Assembly: GCA_019358985.1 (NCBI GenBank)
Contig: JAHHIJ010000021.1
Span: forward strand, 40,350-104,349
DNA from: Tolypothrix brevis GSE-NOS-MK-07-07A
GTDB lineage: Bacteria > Cyanobacteriota > Cyanobacteriia > Cyanobacteriales > Nostocaceae
Reading direction: 5' to 3'
Length of the DNA: 64,000 nucleotides
The position numbers and the translations under genes were made by a program. Shown here piece by piece: positions 8,887-17,219 of the stretch. Within the stretch, counting starts at the first letter, position 1. The number at the start of each line of letters is the position of its first letter. The notes beneath the pieces were generated by a model, which had not been told where the DNA came from, ran no database searches, and was given only the letters and a program-made list of their open reading frames with translations.

Positions 8887-8973
8887 GTCGAACAATTGCA
8901 ATGCACCGGAACAATTCAGTTTGGTCGGTTAGTCGCAAAAGTTACTGGTGTCTGGTGATTGGAACCGTTGGGC
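8887..8973 (+). other. attC-like recombination site F (best copy)
   Basis: An 87-bp palindrome. The left arm GTCGAAC then AATTGCAATGCACCGG pairs with the right arm CTGGTGATTGGAACC then GTTGGGC. The right heptamer matches GTTRRRY exactly; the left matches RYYYAAC at 6 of 7. Arms pair over most of 20 positions with unpaired bases, as in folded attC sites. It separates the beta-lactamase relic from the VOC gene. Confidence 0.6.
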
Positions 8974-9050
8974 GGCTGTCGGTTGAATCAGATGTGTCGA
9001 TAGACAAACCGCTCAATCAAAGCATATTCTTAATCTCAGGAGAATAAAAT

Positions 9051-9434
9051 ATGCCTTTCTACAACGGAATAGTGACAGGCAAACTTCTAGAGTCAAAAGA
9101 GTTTTACACGAAAAATTTGGGGTTTTCGGTCAAGTTTGAAAACGAGTGGTTCGTTCTGCTTGAGCGTGACGGACGCGAACTCGCTTTTATGCAGCCGAAT
9201 TTGGAGTTTCAAAATCCGATATTTCGCGGTGAATATGGCGGCAAAGGGCTTTGGTTGACGGTTGAAGTCGCTGATGTCGAAGCTGAATATAAACGCATTC
9301 AAAACTTAGGCGTTCCTATCGTCGTCGAGCTTCGGCAGGAAGATTGGGGCGAAACGCATTTTTCGATTGCTGACCCGAACGGCATCGGCGTTGACTTTGT
9401 GAAATACAAAGTACCAGAATCAAAATCAAGCTAA
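9051..9434 (+). CDS. VOC-superfamily (glyoxalase/bleomycin-resistance-like) protein
   Basis: A 127-residue single-domain VOC protein. It opens MPFYNGIVTGKLLESKEFY, continues NLGFSVKFENEWFVLL and ends SIADPNGIGVDFVKY, with the beta-alpha-beta-beta-beta layout of the fold. The start has a strong CAGGAGAA site upstream. Such proteins sequester or modify small electrophiles or antibiotics; no substrate is assignable. It begins 78 bases after attC-like site F and is convergent with, and overlaps by nine bases, the phosphatase on the other strand. Cassette context suggests acquisition by transfer. Confidence 0.75.
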   Translation: MPFYNGIVTGKLLESKEFYTKNLGFSVKFENEWFVLLERDGRELAFMQPNLEFQNPIFRGEYGGKGLWLTVEVADVEAEYKRIQNLGVPIVVELRQEDWGETHFSIADPNGIGVDFVKYKVPESKSS

Positions 9435-9980
9435 CCTGCCTCTTAATCGATTGCATTCATCCAGTAGCAGATCAAATTTTGCCGCAACTTTCCAGGGATT
9501 GCGTCCTTTGAACAGAGCGGCGATGATCGCTTCATGGGGATTTCTCCCAGTCTGCTGAACGGCTGAGATCGCTGCTGTCTTGGAGAGTCCTCGTCCAGCT
9601 ACCAGCCAAGCGGCTAAAACATGCCCTGTGCGCCCAATGCCACCCGAACAATGAACGACAACCCTCTCATTTTTCTGATTGGCAGTCGCTAAAAACGGTA
9701 GGATTTGATGAATCAGTAGATCAGGATCGGCAAAGTCGAAGTCCTCGATCGGTGCCCAGCATACCTGGTTAATTCCAAACACTTGTCGATAAACCTCAAG
9801 CAGATTGGAATAGCGATCGAGTTGAGATTCGGGAAGCAAACAGCAGACCTGCTTGATCTCTTGGCTCTGCATAAACTCAATCCACTTGTTGACTTGCTCG
9901 TTGCTGTATCCAGGGCGGGCAGAGCCAAACACAATGGATTCATTCTCTGAAGCGGCAGAAAATTTGTACATGGTGATCAT
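9426..9980 (-). CDS. Dual-specificity/tyrosine-type protein phosphatase
   Basis: About 184 residues. The cysteine phosphatase loop HCSGGIGRTG (HCx5R) is intact, and an upstream aspartate in PIEDFDFADPD could be the general acid. The start is uncertain: ATG at 9980 (MITMYKFSAA) is preferred to a TTG 15 bases upstream. It should remove phosphate from tyrosine, serine/threonine or another small phosphorylated substrate in the cytosol. It overlaps the tail of the VOC gene on the opposite strand. A left half of an attC-like palindrome lies just upstream of its start. Confidence 0.8.
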   Translation of the reverse strand: MITMYKFSAASENESIVFGSARPGYSNEQVNKWIEFMQSQEIKQVCCLLPESQLDRYSNLLEVYRQVFGINQVCWAPIEDFDFADPDLLIHQILPFLATANQKNERVVVHCSGGIGRTGHVLAAWLVAGRGLSKTAAISAVQQTGRNPHEAIIAALFKGRNPWKVAAKFDLLLDECNRLRGRLA

Positions 9981-9991
9981 TTCAAATCGTT

Positions 9992-10015
9992 CCAATAAAG
10001 CCTATGCACACCGAC
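9992..10015 (+). other. Left half of an attC-like site
   Basis: CCAATAAAGCCTATGCACAC followed by CGAC resembles the left arms of the full sites at 8043 and 12121, which share TGCACACCGAC. The right arm is not adjacent; the promoter-bearing repeat follows at once. Confidence 0.45.
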
Positions 10016-10016
10016 T

Positions 10017-10102
10017 GATGTACTTCATAAAGGTAGAATCTATTGTAGTTGATTTTTTGGTGCCCCTCTTGACACTGACGCAGCGTGAGCCTCTTCCGAT
10101 GG
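10017..10102 (+). repeat. Promoter-bearing repeat, copy 2
   Basis: Near-identical to 8261-8347, including TTGACA (10069-10074), the CTGACGCAGCGTGAG dyad and a 19-bp spacer to TTCCGA. It runs straight into a WG-repeat coding fragment. Confidence 0.85.
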
Positions 10103-10496
10103 CGGCAAATGGGGATATGCCAATCTCAACAATGAAATTGTTGTTCACCCCCAATATGACAGCGCTAGAGATTTTGCCGAAGGGTTAGCCTCCGTAAGGC
10201 TAAATGGTAGATCGGGGTTCATCGACAAAACTGGAAAAGTTGTTATCCCCCTTCAATTTTCTGAAACTTTCTCTTTTTCAGAAGGGCTTGCTTCAGCAAA
10301 ACTAAATAGCAAGTGGGGGTATATCGACAAAACCGGTAAAGTGATTATTCCGTTTCAATTTACTGAAGCACTTGCTTTTTCAGAAGGGCTTACAGCAGCA
10401 GAACTGAACGGCAAGCTAGGGTTTATCGATAAAACTGGTAAGGTTGTCAGGGTAAACGCGTCCGGTGATTGCGAACGTTACCAATTTTCAAACTAA
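10089..10496 (+). pseudogene. WG-repeat protein, 5'-truncated
   Basis: Reading in frame from 10089 to the TAA at 10494-10496 gives repeats of the WG (KWG) type: KWGYANLNNEIVVHPQYD, SGFIDKTGKVVIPLQF, WGYIDKTGKVIIPFQF and LGFIDKTGKVV, each linked by an F(S/A)EGL turn. At least four units are present. There is no start codon or signal peptide, because the promoter-bearing repeat abuts the frame; the 5' part is deleted. The family is a beta-rich repeat of unknown function. A right half of an attC-like site overlaps the end. Confidence 0.75.
10461..10483 (+). other. Right half of an attC-like site (D)
   Basis: TCCGGTGATTGCGAAC then GTTACCA matches the right arm of site 8887 (CTGGTGATTGGAACC then GTTGGGC). 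The following AATTTTCAAACTAAAT is shared, with one indel, with the flank of the site at 12121. Confidence 0.45.
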
Positions 10497-10577
10497 ATTA
10501 CGATCGCCTCTGGCGCTCCGCGCGATCGCGTAGCGACATCCTCCTGGGTTTGGCTTTAATCCTGCAATAGTTTGTGG

Positions 10578-10599
10578 CAGGTGATGGGCAACGTTACGA
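10578..10599 (+). other. Right half of an attC-like site (E)
   Basis: CAGGTGATGGGCAAC then GTTACGA, followed by ATTTCAAACTA, matches the right arms at 10461 and 12190. No left arm is visible in the preceding 80 bases. Confidence 0.4.
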
Positions 10600-10615
10600 A
10601 TTTCAAACTACATGC

Positions 10616-10803
10616 GATCGCAGCTATCCCTTGAGTGAAATTCCTGCGGCAATTCGGTATCTGGAGCAGGGTCAGGTAATGCGGATTGACAGTAATGTTC
10701 GGCGATATATGGTGCGGAAATTTCCTGATGAAATTCTTTTAATATCCTTATTTGGATGTTACATGAAAAATTTCTGGATATCCGCAATAAACAGACTGAA
10801 AAG
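10616..10803 (+). repeat. Decayed copy of the oxidoreductase 3' end
   Basis: About 190 bp closely matching 1948-2153, including 60 bases of coding end (SYPLSEIPAAIRYLEQGQV) and the downstream flank. It joins directly to attC-like half-site E. Confidence 0.8.
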
Positions 10804-11286
10804 CTTATAATTACATGCAAAATCAGGTCGATATGCCGAATAATTCCGCCTATTACCCGAAAAAGGAGAATAGCCAGAAAATTTCTTGATATCCACCTAT
10901 ATTTAGGTAGTTATCTGGAAAAATTCTGTATAATAAGTGGATATTGACGATATCAGGAAAAGTTCTTGATATTATGACTAAATTATCTGTAATGCTTGAT
11001 TTTACTGGACTTATTTGGCTGATAGACGGAAAATTTCGGGTTAATAAATAGTTATGTGGCTTTGGTTGTCGGTGAGGGCGTACTGAGGAAGTATCTGCGG
11101 GTTGAGATATCTAAGTGGTCGTCAGTTCTTGATTGAAGCATGACTGGCAAGTTTTGATGGGCTGTGTTCATAGTTGAATCCGTCGCCAAGTTTTTTGTAT
11201 GTTTCAATACTTAACAACTCACCACTTACTGTCTAGCGATTGTCTAGAATACGGCGATATTAAGATAATTAGGAGACAAAACAATT
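10804..11286. other. AT-rich gene-free stretch with degenerate iterated motifs
   Basis: No coding frame. Variants of AAAATTTCTTGATATCC appear several times here and in the preceding duplication (around 10763, 10876 and 10952). The leader of the arr gene ends with AGGAG before its ATG. Confidence 0.4.
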
Positions 11287-12030
11287 ATGGAATTCAACCC
11301 AAGCAACAATGTTGTTAAACTTTGTCTTCAAGGTATGGGCATGGAAGAAAAAGGCAAACCTGAAGAAGCAAGTGAACTATTTCTTCAAGCCTGGAACGAA
11401 GCAACATACGACTTTGAAAAATTTATTTCAGCTCATTATGTAGCCCGACATCAAAAAAATGTTTCCGATAAATTAAAATGGCTCGAAACGACTTTGCAGT
11501 TTGCATTAAAAATGAATGACGACTCTGTTAAGAGTGCTTTCCCTTCTCTATATTCAAACATTGCTAAATGCTATGAGGACTTAAGCGACCCTGACAAGGC
11601 AAAAAAGAATTATGAATTAGCAACTTCGTTTAAGGATAAACCTTCTGACAAAGGACCTTTTTATCATGGGACGAAAGCAGATTTGTCGATTGGCGATTTG
11701 CTGACAGCAGGGGGCAGTTCTAATTACAAATCTGAACTTAAAATGAACCACATTTATTTTACAGCCGTTGTTAATGGAGCGGGACTAGCTGCTGCATTAG
11801 CAAAAGGCGATGGACGGGAACGTGTCTATATCGTTGAACCGACAGGGGGTTTTGAAAATGACCCGAATGTTACAGACAAAAAATTTCCGGGCAATCCGAC
11901 ACGCTCATATCGCTCCCAAGCACCATTAAAAATCGTTGGCGAAGTAACAGATTGGGTGAGACAAACACCTGAGGAACTCCAAAAATGGCGTGAAAAGTTG
12001 GTCAATAACAAAGGAGAAATTATTAATTAA
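11287..12030 (+). CDS. arr: TPR-domain fused to Arr rifampin ADP-ribosyltransferase
   Basis: A 247-residue, two-part protein. Residues 1-115 are helical with TPR-like features (EEKGKPEEASELFLQAWNEA; SNIAKCYEDLSDPDKAKKNY). Residues 120-245 match Arr, which inactivates rifamycins by ADP-ribosylation from NAD: GPFYHGTKADLSIGDLL, HIYFTAVVNGA, YIVEPTGGFENDPN and FPGNPTRSYR. The histidine, tyrosine and aspartate known as key residues in Arr are all present. The start has AGGAG upstream. An attC-like site begins 90 bases after the stop; arr is a frequent integron cassette gene. The TPR fusion could provide targeting or substrate choice; that is inference. Confidence 0.85.
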   Translation: MEFNPSNNVVKLCLQGMGMEEKGKPEEASELFLQAWNEATYDFEKFISAHYVARHQKNVSDKLKWLETTLQFALKMNDDSVKSAFPSLYSNIAKCYEDLSDPDKAKKNYELATSFKDKPSDKGPFYHGTKADLSIGDLLTAGGSSNYKSELKMNHIYFTAVVNGAGLAAALAKGDGRERVYIVEPTGGFENDPNVTDKKFPGNPTRSYRSQAPLKIVGEVTDWVRQTPEELQKWREKLVNNKGEIIN

Positions 12031-12120
12031 AGCCATCAGATCTCGATTAGTTGCTCGAAAGATGGTTTAGTTGTGGGAGAGTTATAACTACCTAGTGATT
12101 TCAATGACCTCACGATCGCC

Positions 12121-12209
12121 ACATAACAATCCGCCTGCACACCGACCGTATAGAGTTAGTTGGTTGAGTCAGAGAGGTTACTAGCGGCGGGTGAAGCGGG
12201 TCGTTACCA
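12121..12209 (+). other. attC-like recombination site C
   Basis: An 89-bp imperfect palindrome: left ACATAAC then AATCCGCCTGCACACCGACC, right GGCGGGTGAAGCGGGTC then GTTACCA. TAAC..CCGC..CACC pairs with the right arm. Same length as the sites at 8043 and 8887, and it follows the arr gene. Confidence 0.55.
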
Positions 12210-12626
12210 ATTTCAAACTAAATCATCAGTACACATATATTAATTCTCGTTTGGTTGATATGCGTAAATAGACTGTAAAAGGTTTTGGAAGATACCTAAT
12301 CTCCTATCGATATACTGATGAATATGTCGAGGTAGTGCGGGTAATTCATGCAGCACGAGATATTCCATCTATATTTTAGAATAACAGCGAATAGCGATCG
12401 CCGTCCCACCCCAGCGATGCAAAAGGGCGATCGCCGATGACTTTGATGATCCGCTAGAAGAATTTGCCAATTACCAATAATTTATGAACCAGCCCTCCAA
12501 ATCTTGATCGAATTCGGCGATCGCGGTTCGCTGGCTGAACTGGGTGAGCTATGATGTCTTTTCCAGGTAGTATTTGAAATGCAACTTTTAAACCAACATT
12601 CAAGTCATCCCAAACACAAACACAAT
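12210..12626. other. Gene-free stretch
   Basis: Several HIP1 octamers and a short coding-like remnant (FDDPLEEFANYQ, 12438-12476) that could be the tail of an antitoxin-type gene. No promoter, RNA gene or complete frame was recognised. Confidence 0.4.
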
Positions 12627-12717
12627 TAGGACTTACGCAACCATAACGGGAAAACTAGACTTTGGGATTGCTTCCTTACGTTGCAATGACGTAAATGCAT
12701 AGTCTTTACGTAAGTCA
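12627..12717. mobile_element. MITE-like element
   Basis: Begins TAGGACTTACG and ends CGTAAGTC, giving a short terminal inverted repeat. The inside holds GATTGCTTCCTTACGTTGCA then ATGACG, a motif repeated in variant form near 54.68 kb and 62.27 kb. It forms the end of the broken gene at 12633-13222. Confidence 0.6.
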
Positions 12718-13222
12718 TGACAATAATCATCGTCCACCAGGATTTGCAGATGGAGGAAAAAACCAAGGACTACTACCCGCAAATCCCGATGGAAACGACT
12801 GTGGAAAGTATACAAAGTAGAATTACTTTCCATCAAACTAATTCTCCAACCCAAAACCGGAGTTTTTTCACAAGCAGGTTTATTGATAGTCACACCCAAG
12901 CAAGTATCATCCCAAGTCAGCAATTCAGCCCAATGTAACCGAAAGTTACTCGCAGGTTTACCAGTTTGTACGGATGCAGCTTTGATGGCTTCCTCGACAA
13001 GATAGGAGGGAACACTTTTGGGTGCATCAAATTCAAATTTAACCGCTTCGCCATATTTTGACGCACCTGTAAGACAACAGAGTTGGGTATTGCTGAAGCT
13101 TTTAACGAGGGTTGTGCTTGGGATAATTTACCAGGAGTCTCTGCAAAAGTAGATTGATATGTATGGGGAATAGCCAGCGTCAAACTGCCCACTATTGCTA
13201 AAATAGTAGTTTTCAGTGTCAT
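12633..13222 (-). pseudogene. Secreted cyanobacterial protein, frameshifted
   Basis: The minus strand starts MTLKTTILAIVGSLTLAIPH, a signal peptide with a probable cut after TFA, and proceeds to SVVLQVRQ. Near 13060 the coding sense moves to another frame: YGEAVKFEFDAPKSVPSYL, then NFRLHWAELLTWDDTCLGV and TPVLGWRISL. The second part has a D-x-CLG and GWR pattern found in small secreted cyanobacterial proteins of unknown role. One frameshift plus a MITE at the 3' end make it non-functional unless the shift is a sequencing error. Confidence 0.6.
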
Positions 13223-13301
13223 ATTTAAGATATAGATAAATATGATTTAGATGACGCAGATTAGGTAAATTTAGTTGCGATGAAAGTTAATTGTCAAACT
13301 A

Positions 13302-15161
13302 TCACATCAACCCCAAATTTCCCATAGCCTTCCACAAATTGCGTCGTCGCTGGTGCTGGATTTTCCATTTCGACAAGAACATCTGATAATTCTGTGGTGA
13401 TAACTCCTTCAACGCAGACATCCACGCCGCATTTGTACTGTAATCTGAATTTTGAGACATTTCTGGTCTCGGTACAAAGTTGTGTAAATTCACTTTCCAA
13501 TAATCCATCACCCTTTCCCACAAATCTGATGGTGCATATTCTTGGAGATATTTTTTCCTGGAAGTATCATCAGGAGTAGATTGCTGGCTAGGTACAACTA
13601 CCACCTCATAAAATTTGGGGTAAGGGCATTTTCGTTGATACAGAATATCGCTCAAATCCTTTGTTAGCGATCGCAAAACACCATACTCACCACCCAATTC
13701 TCCCCTATCTCCAGGTAAGTTTGCCAACCACTCGGTCATTTGCTGTCCAAACCAAGCTTTTCCAGTTTTTTCAGATATAATACTATCAAGTAACCAATGC
13801 AACCACCAAACACTTACGGGTTGTTCCCTTGTATAAAAATTCAAATAACTATGTGGTGTACAACGCTTAATTATCGAGTCACGCCAAAAGTTTAACAATG
13901 CTTGTCGAGTATTTTCAGTAACTTGTGTCTCTGTAAACACTTCCAGCATCTTCGACCAATCATAACAACATTCAAAAGCAATACACTGAATTTCCAAGGC
14001 ATTTACCCGTTCGGTTTCTCCCAGTTCTCCAACAGCTTGTTGGTAATAGCGAAGTAACTTTTTTGCGTTTTCCTGATTTGCATTACCGTGAGAATATCCA
14101 CCCAGCAACAGGAAAAGTAGGGAAGTTTCCGGTGTCCAAGATTGCTTATCCTGTTTATGTTGCAACAAAGAATCCAAAGTTTCTTGGATGACTACAACAC
14201 TCTCTCTATATTCCTGTTTAGCCAACAAATCCTCAATTACAGGTAAACCATTTTCCCACTCCTGGTTAATAGTCGATCGCAGATTGTTTAAATATATCTC
14301 CGGTGTTGCGAATAAACGCATTGTTTCCATGTAAAACATGTGCCAATGGGAATGGGTATTTTCCAGGTGACGCTTCCATAGGGAATTATCTCGCTCGGTT
14401 GTCATCCCCACGAAAGTCAACTGTTTTTGCACATCGGGTAAATCAGAACAGAAATCGATAACAGCATCACCATCTAAGCTAATATGGGCGAATTTTTCTT
14501 CCCATTCCCGGATATTTTGAGCAAATTTAAACCCATCTTGTCCTTGTTCCTGCGCTAACAACCATTCCCACTCCAACAAACAATGGGTTATTGCTGCTTC
14601 CAAATGAATCCCATCATAAATTCCGATCCAGTCAGGTATACCATCGGAAATATCACTTTCTGCTGACAATAAACTGACAGCAAAACCATCGTCGTAACTA
14701 AAGCCACTCTCAAAAGCCGTTTTTACCAATGGTTTCATTTGTTTGGCAACTGCTTCCAAATCCTCAACCAAAGTATTATTATCAAAATAGGGTTCTTCCC
14801 AGTGATGCTCTTGAACTATGTACTTTCCTTCATCCTGGGATGCTTCCCAAATAATTTGATTCCATTCTCGCCATAATTCCGACCAAGTTTGGGCTAATTT
14901 TGCGAGGGAAGTCGGTTGTGCTTTGGCTGTTTGTTCCGGCTCGATTGTTTGAGGTGGGGTAATGATTTGGGTTAAGGTTGCTTTGGTATCCGGTTTGAGT
15001 TTGCTAAAAACAAGCGAACGCTGTTCGTCGGATATAACTACAAATAATTCATCAAGTAACTGGGAAATCTCTGTTTGGGTAAGTGCTGCAAAGATGGGGG
15101 AACCAAGAGAAGCTTGTGGTTTGACATTAGCCTGAGAATTGCTTTGAATCTTTTTTGGCAT
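13302..15161 (-). CDS. Large hypothetical protein, family not recognised
   Basis: A 619-residue, Trp- and Glu-rich, mostly helical protein without signal peptide or membrane span. After a low-complexity N-terminus (MPKKIQSNSQANVKPQASLG) there is a conserved-looking helical segment (LTQTEISQLLDELF), a WSELWREWNQIIWEASQDEG block and a long helical repeat region reminiscent of TPR-like solenoids (residues 290-420). GGGGAG precedes the ATG. It stands alone, flanked by repeats. I cannot assign a function. Confidence 0.6.
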   Translation of the reverse strand: MPKKIQSNSQANVKPQASLGSPIFAALTQTEISQLLDELFVVISDEQRSLVFSKLKPDTKATLTQIITPPQTIEPEQTAKAQPTSLAKLAQTWSELWREWNQIIWEASQDEGKYIVQEHHWEEPYFDNNTLVEDLEAVAKQMKPLVKTAFESGFSYDDGFAVSLLSAESDISDGIPDWIGIYDGIHLEAAITHCLLEWEWLLAQEQGQDGFKFAQNIREWEEKFAHISLDGDAVIDFCSDLPDVQKQLTFVGMTTERDNSLWKRHLENTHSHWHMFYMETMRLFATPEIYLNNLRSTINQEWENGLPVIEDLLAKQEYRESVVVIQETLDSLLQHKQDKQSWTPETSLLFLLLGGYSHGNANQENAKKLLRYYQQAVGELGETERVNALEIQCIAFECCYDWSKMLEVFTETQVTENTRQALLNFWRDSIIKRCTPHSYLNFYTREQPVSVWWLHWLLDSIISEKTGKAWFGQQMTEWLANLPGDRGELGGEYGVLRSLTKDLSDILYQRKCPYPKFYEVVVVPSQQSTPDDTSRKKYLQEYAPSDLWERVMDYWKVNLHNFVPRPEMSQNSDYSTNAAWMSALKELSPQNYQMFLSKWKIQHQRRRNLWKAMGNLGLM

Positions 15162-15239
15162 CTCGGTAAACTCCCCTTTGCACTATACAAATAGACTATT
15201 TCAACCAGGGGTAACGAGTATAGTCGGGCAAACATTATT

Positions 15240-15330
15240 TAACATGCGATCGCGTAGCGTCTCCTTTAGGAGAATCGCCAAGCTTGGGTATCGTGTAGCG
15301 ACTCCTACCCTGCGGGAAGCTAAAGCAACA
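15240..15330. repeat. HIP1-associated palindromic repeats
   Basis: Contains GCGATCGCGTAGCGTCTCCT, TTAGGAGAATCGCCAAGC and GTGTAGCGACTCCTACCCTG then CGGGAAGC, strings of the same family as the short palindromes found inside several genes of this window. Confidence 0.6.
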
Positions 15331-15424
15331 GAGTATTGTCTTACAGTAACACTGCATATCAACTAACAAAGCTAGATTTTAGATATTTTGTGCTGTCGTT
15401 AATTGGCGATTGAGAGTTAAATAT

Positions 15425-16033
15425 CTATGGCATAACGTCATCGAGTTTGAGTTGTAAATTTGGAAATAAATAAGAACCAATCATATCTCCCAAACGGTAT
15501 TGTTGTTGCTGATAAATACCGTTAACTAACTGACATACTGTAAAAGTCGGTTGCTTTGGACTTCCAATAAATTGTAAACCACCCAAACCACGAAAATCGA
15601 TAATCCAATATTCTGGAATTTCCAAAAAAGCGTATTCTTCAACCTTTCTGGCATAATCATCTTGCCAATTTGTACTAACAACTTCAGCAACCAATTTAAT
15701 CGTATTACCATTACAGATAATTGGTTCCTTTTGCCAAAGTGGCTCTTGGTCTAATTTTACTTTATCTAAAACAATTACATCTGGACGTAATGCTGTTGCT
15801 TCTGCTGCGGGTGGTTTAATTAAGCAAGTCTTGGGAATCAACCAGTTAAAATTAGCACGAAGAATCTCAGCATAAATTCTACCCGCAACGCTTCCTGAAA
15901 CTTCTTCATGAAGACCGGTTGGTTCCATGTCACGTAATTCTCCGTCAATAAGTTCGTAACGAGGATTGTCCCCATAATTAGTGATAAATTCTTCAAAAGT
16001 AAGAAGTTTCGGTGGGGTATAGGTATAGGTCAT
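15425..16033 (-). CDS. Uma2-family (DUF820) PD-(D/E)XK protein
   Basis: About 202 residues with the Uma2 pattern: KLLTFEEFITNYGDNPRYEL then IDGELRDM, the LRPDVIVLDK motif and KLVAEVVSTNWQDDY, a D...ExV arrangement typical of this expanded cyanobacterial branch of the restriction-endonuclease-like fold. I choose the ATG of MTYTYTPPKL as start; a longer start adds ten residues with no better ribosome site. It is a single gene; these proteins are common in cyanobacteria and their role is not settled. Confidence 0.8.
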   Translation of the reverse strand: MTYTYTPPKLLTFEEFITNYGDNPRYELIDGELRDMEPTGLHEEVSGSVAGRIYAEILRANFNWLIPKTCLIKPPAAEATALRPDVIVLDKVKLDQEPLWQKEPIICNGNTIKLVAEVVSTNWQDDYARKVEEYAFLEIPEYWIIDFRGLGGLQFIGSPKQPTFTVCQLVNGIYQQQQYRLGDMIGSYLFPNLQLKLDDVMP

Positions 16034-16093
16034 ACTTAATCGAATAGCAAGAAATGGTTTCATTCTAACGAAATCTAACGGGTTGTAATGGGA

Positions 16094-16636
16094 TTATCGG
16101 GACTTAAACAAAACAAAAGGCAAAAATAGAGTATAATTATTTACCAGCATAGCATTCACGTCAAAATAAAACCTAATGAAAGAGACAACCCCCGCAGCCA
16201 TGCCGCCGTGTTCTGAAAAATGGTGTGGGACGTATTTGCCGCTTATAAAGCTAGTTTGGACTACATTTGGGCTTAATTTTTGTTTAAGTCCCGCTAAGTC
16301 GATTTGGGGGTAATTATTAATTTTTTCCAATAGATAATTAGCATCAAGTGTCGATATCAATAATTTCACCATTACCCAACAGCAAAAACCCAAAGCAATA
16401 CCTTCGGCAAGCTTCGCTAACGCATAAGTAAACCATGCGTCCCAAAACCCAATCATGTGTCCTTGTGATCCCATACACACTACTGCAACTGAAGTTGTGA
16501 GCAAAAGTAAGGGAGAAAATAGAAATAATGCGATCGCACGTTGCCAACGTTCACTCCAACTTCCCCCTGATGTAGAGTATTTTGTCCTGATGTAGTAGGA
16601 ACAGACCACAGCTATGACCATCATAACTAAGTGCAT
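16094..16636 (-). pseudogene. M56 (BlaR1-like) membrane peptidase, truncated
   Basis: The first about 120 residues match cyanobacterial M56-family proteins: MHLVMMVIAVVCSYYI, WSERWQRAIALFLFSPLLLL and VAVVCMGSQGHMIG, giving several membrane spans. The HExxH zinc-protease motif expected further on is missing; after NVVQTSFISGKY the sequence no longer fits and ends early. The segment YALAKLAEG looks like an in-frame insertion of the palindromic repeat GCGTTAGCGAAGCTTGCC. The ATG overlaps the stop of the small gene upstream (TGATG). Whether the 180-residue product has any role is unknown. Confidence 0.6.
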
Positions 16637-16767
16637 CACTTTGAGTCCTCCCTAGCTTTTCTAGCTGCTTCTACCAGTTTTGCGATCGCATTTATTTGCT
16701 CGCAGGTTGCTTCATCCGTAGCAATAAAGTTTTGTTGCCAATCTTGGAGATTTATTTCTGAGGACAT
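16636..16767 (-). CDS. 43-residue conserved small protein upstream of M56 gene
   Basis: The product starts MSSEINLQDWQQNFIATDEA, continues TCEQINAIAKLVEAARKA and ends REDSK. It is acidic, helical and cytosolic. Its TGA overlaps the ATG of the M56-like gene, so the two were translated together. AGGAG lies about nine bases before the start codon. The position parallels that of small regulators coupled to BlaR1/M56 proteins, but there is no helix-turn-helix, so function stays open. Confidence 0.6.
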   Translation of the reverse strand: MSSEINLQDWQQNFIATDEATCEQINAIAKLVEAARKAREDSK

Positions 16768-16799
16768 CTGATGTTAAACTCCTATTAGTTAGGCATTAA

Positions 16800-17219
16800 T
16801 TAGATTCGTGTCACCATAACTGTATTCTTTTCAATTTTCGTTTTATAGGTTGACAGTGGTTTCGTCGCTGGTCCATTTTGGACTTTCCCTTCTGCGGTAA
16901 ATTCAGAAGCATGACAAGGACATAAAAAAATATTTTCTTCCGCTTCCCAATCTACATTACACCCAAGGTGAGTACAAATTGGGTTGACTGCAATTAATTG
17001 TTTACTCTTGGATGTCCCTATTACTAAAACAGCACCTAAAGAAGTTTTTTCTTTGAGAATTTGACCGTTTTTATCCAGTTCTGCTACTGTCCCGATAGAA
17101 ATCCAATTCTCCTTTTTCTTTGGTTTTGGTTTATTCGGATAAACCACAGTTATTAATAAAGGAGAAAAGCTTAATAGTAAGCTGACACTCAATAAGTTTA
17201 TAAATTTACGACGTTTCAT
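16800..17219 (-). CDS. Rieske [2Fe-2S] protein with N-terminal anchor
   Basis: A 139-residue protein with an N-terminal positively charged hydrophobic segment ([20 protein letters not shown]) and a Rieske domain. Both cluster-binding boxes are complete: CTHLGC and CPCHASEF, followed by [10 protein letters not shown]. It resembles the small PetC-like/ubiquinol-cytochrome c reductase iron-sulfur type and is probably anchored in the thylakoid or cytoplasmic membrane with the cluster outside. No other bc-type subunits are adjacent, so the electron partner is unknown. Confidence 0.85.
   Translation of the reverse strand: MKRRKFINLLSVSLLLSFSPLLITVVYPNKPKPKKKENWISIGTVAELDKNGQILKEKTSLGAVLVIGTSKSKQLIAVNPICTHLGCNVDWEAEENIFLCPCHASEFTAEGKVQNGPATKPLSTYKTKIEKNTVMVTRI

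Noticed and set aside
9426..9434. Overlap of VOC and phosphatase genes as a fusion
   Set aside because: They lie on opposite strands and merely converge at their stop codons.
16094..16636. Active BlaR1-type sensor protease with beta-lactamase link
   Set aside because: No HExxH motif, no sensor domain, no BlaI repressor nearby, and the beta-lactamase relic is 7 kb away without connection.
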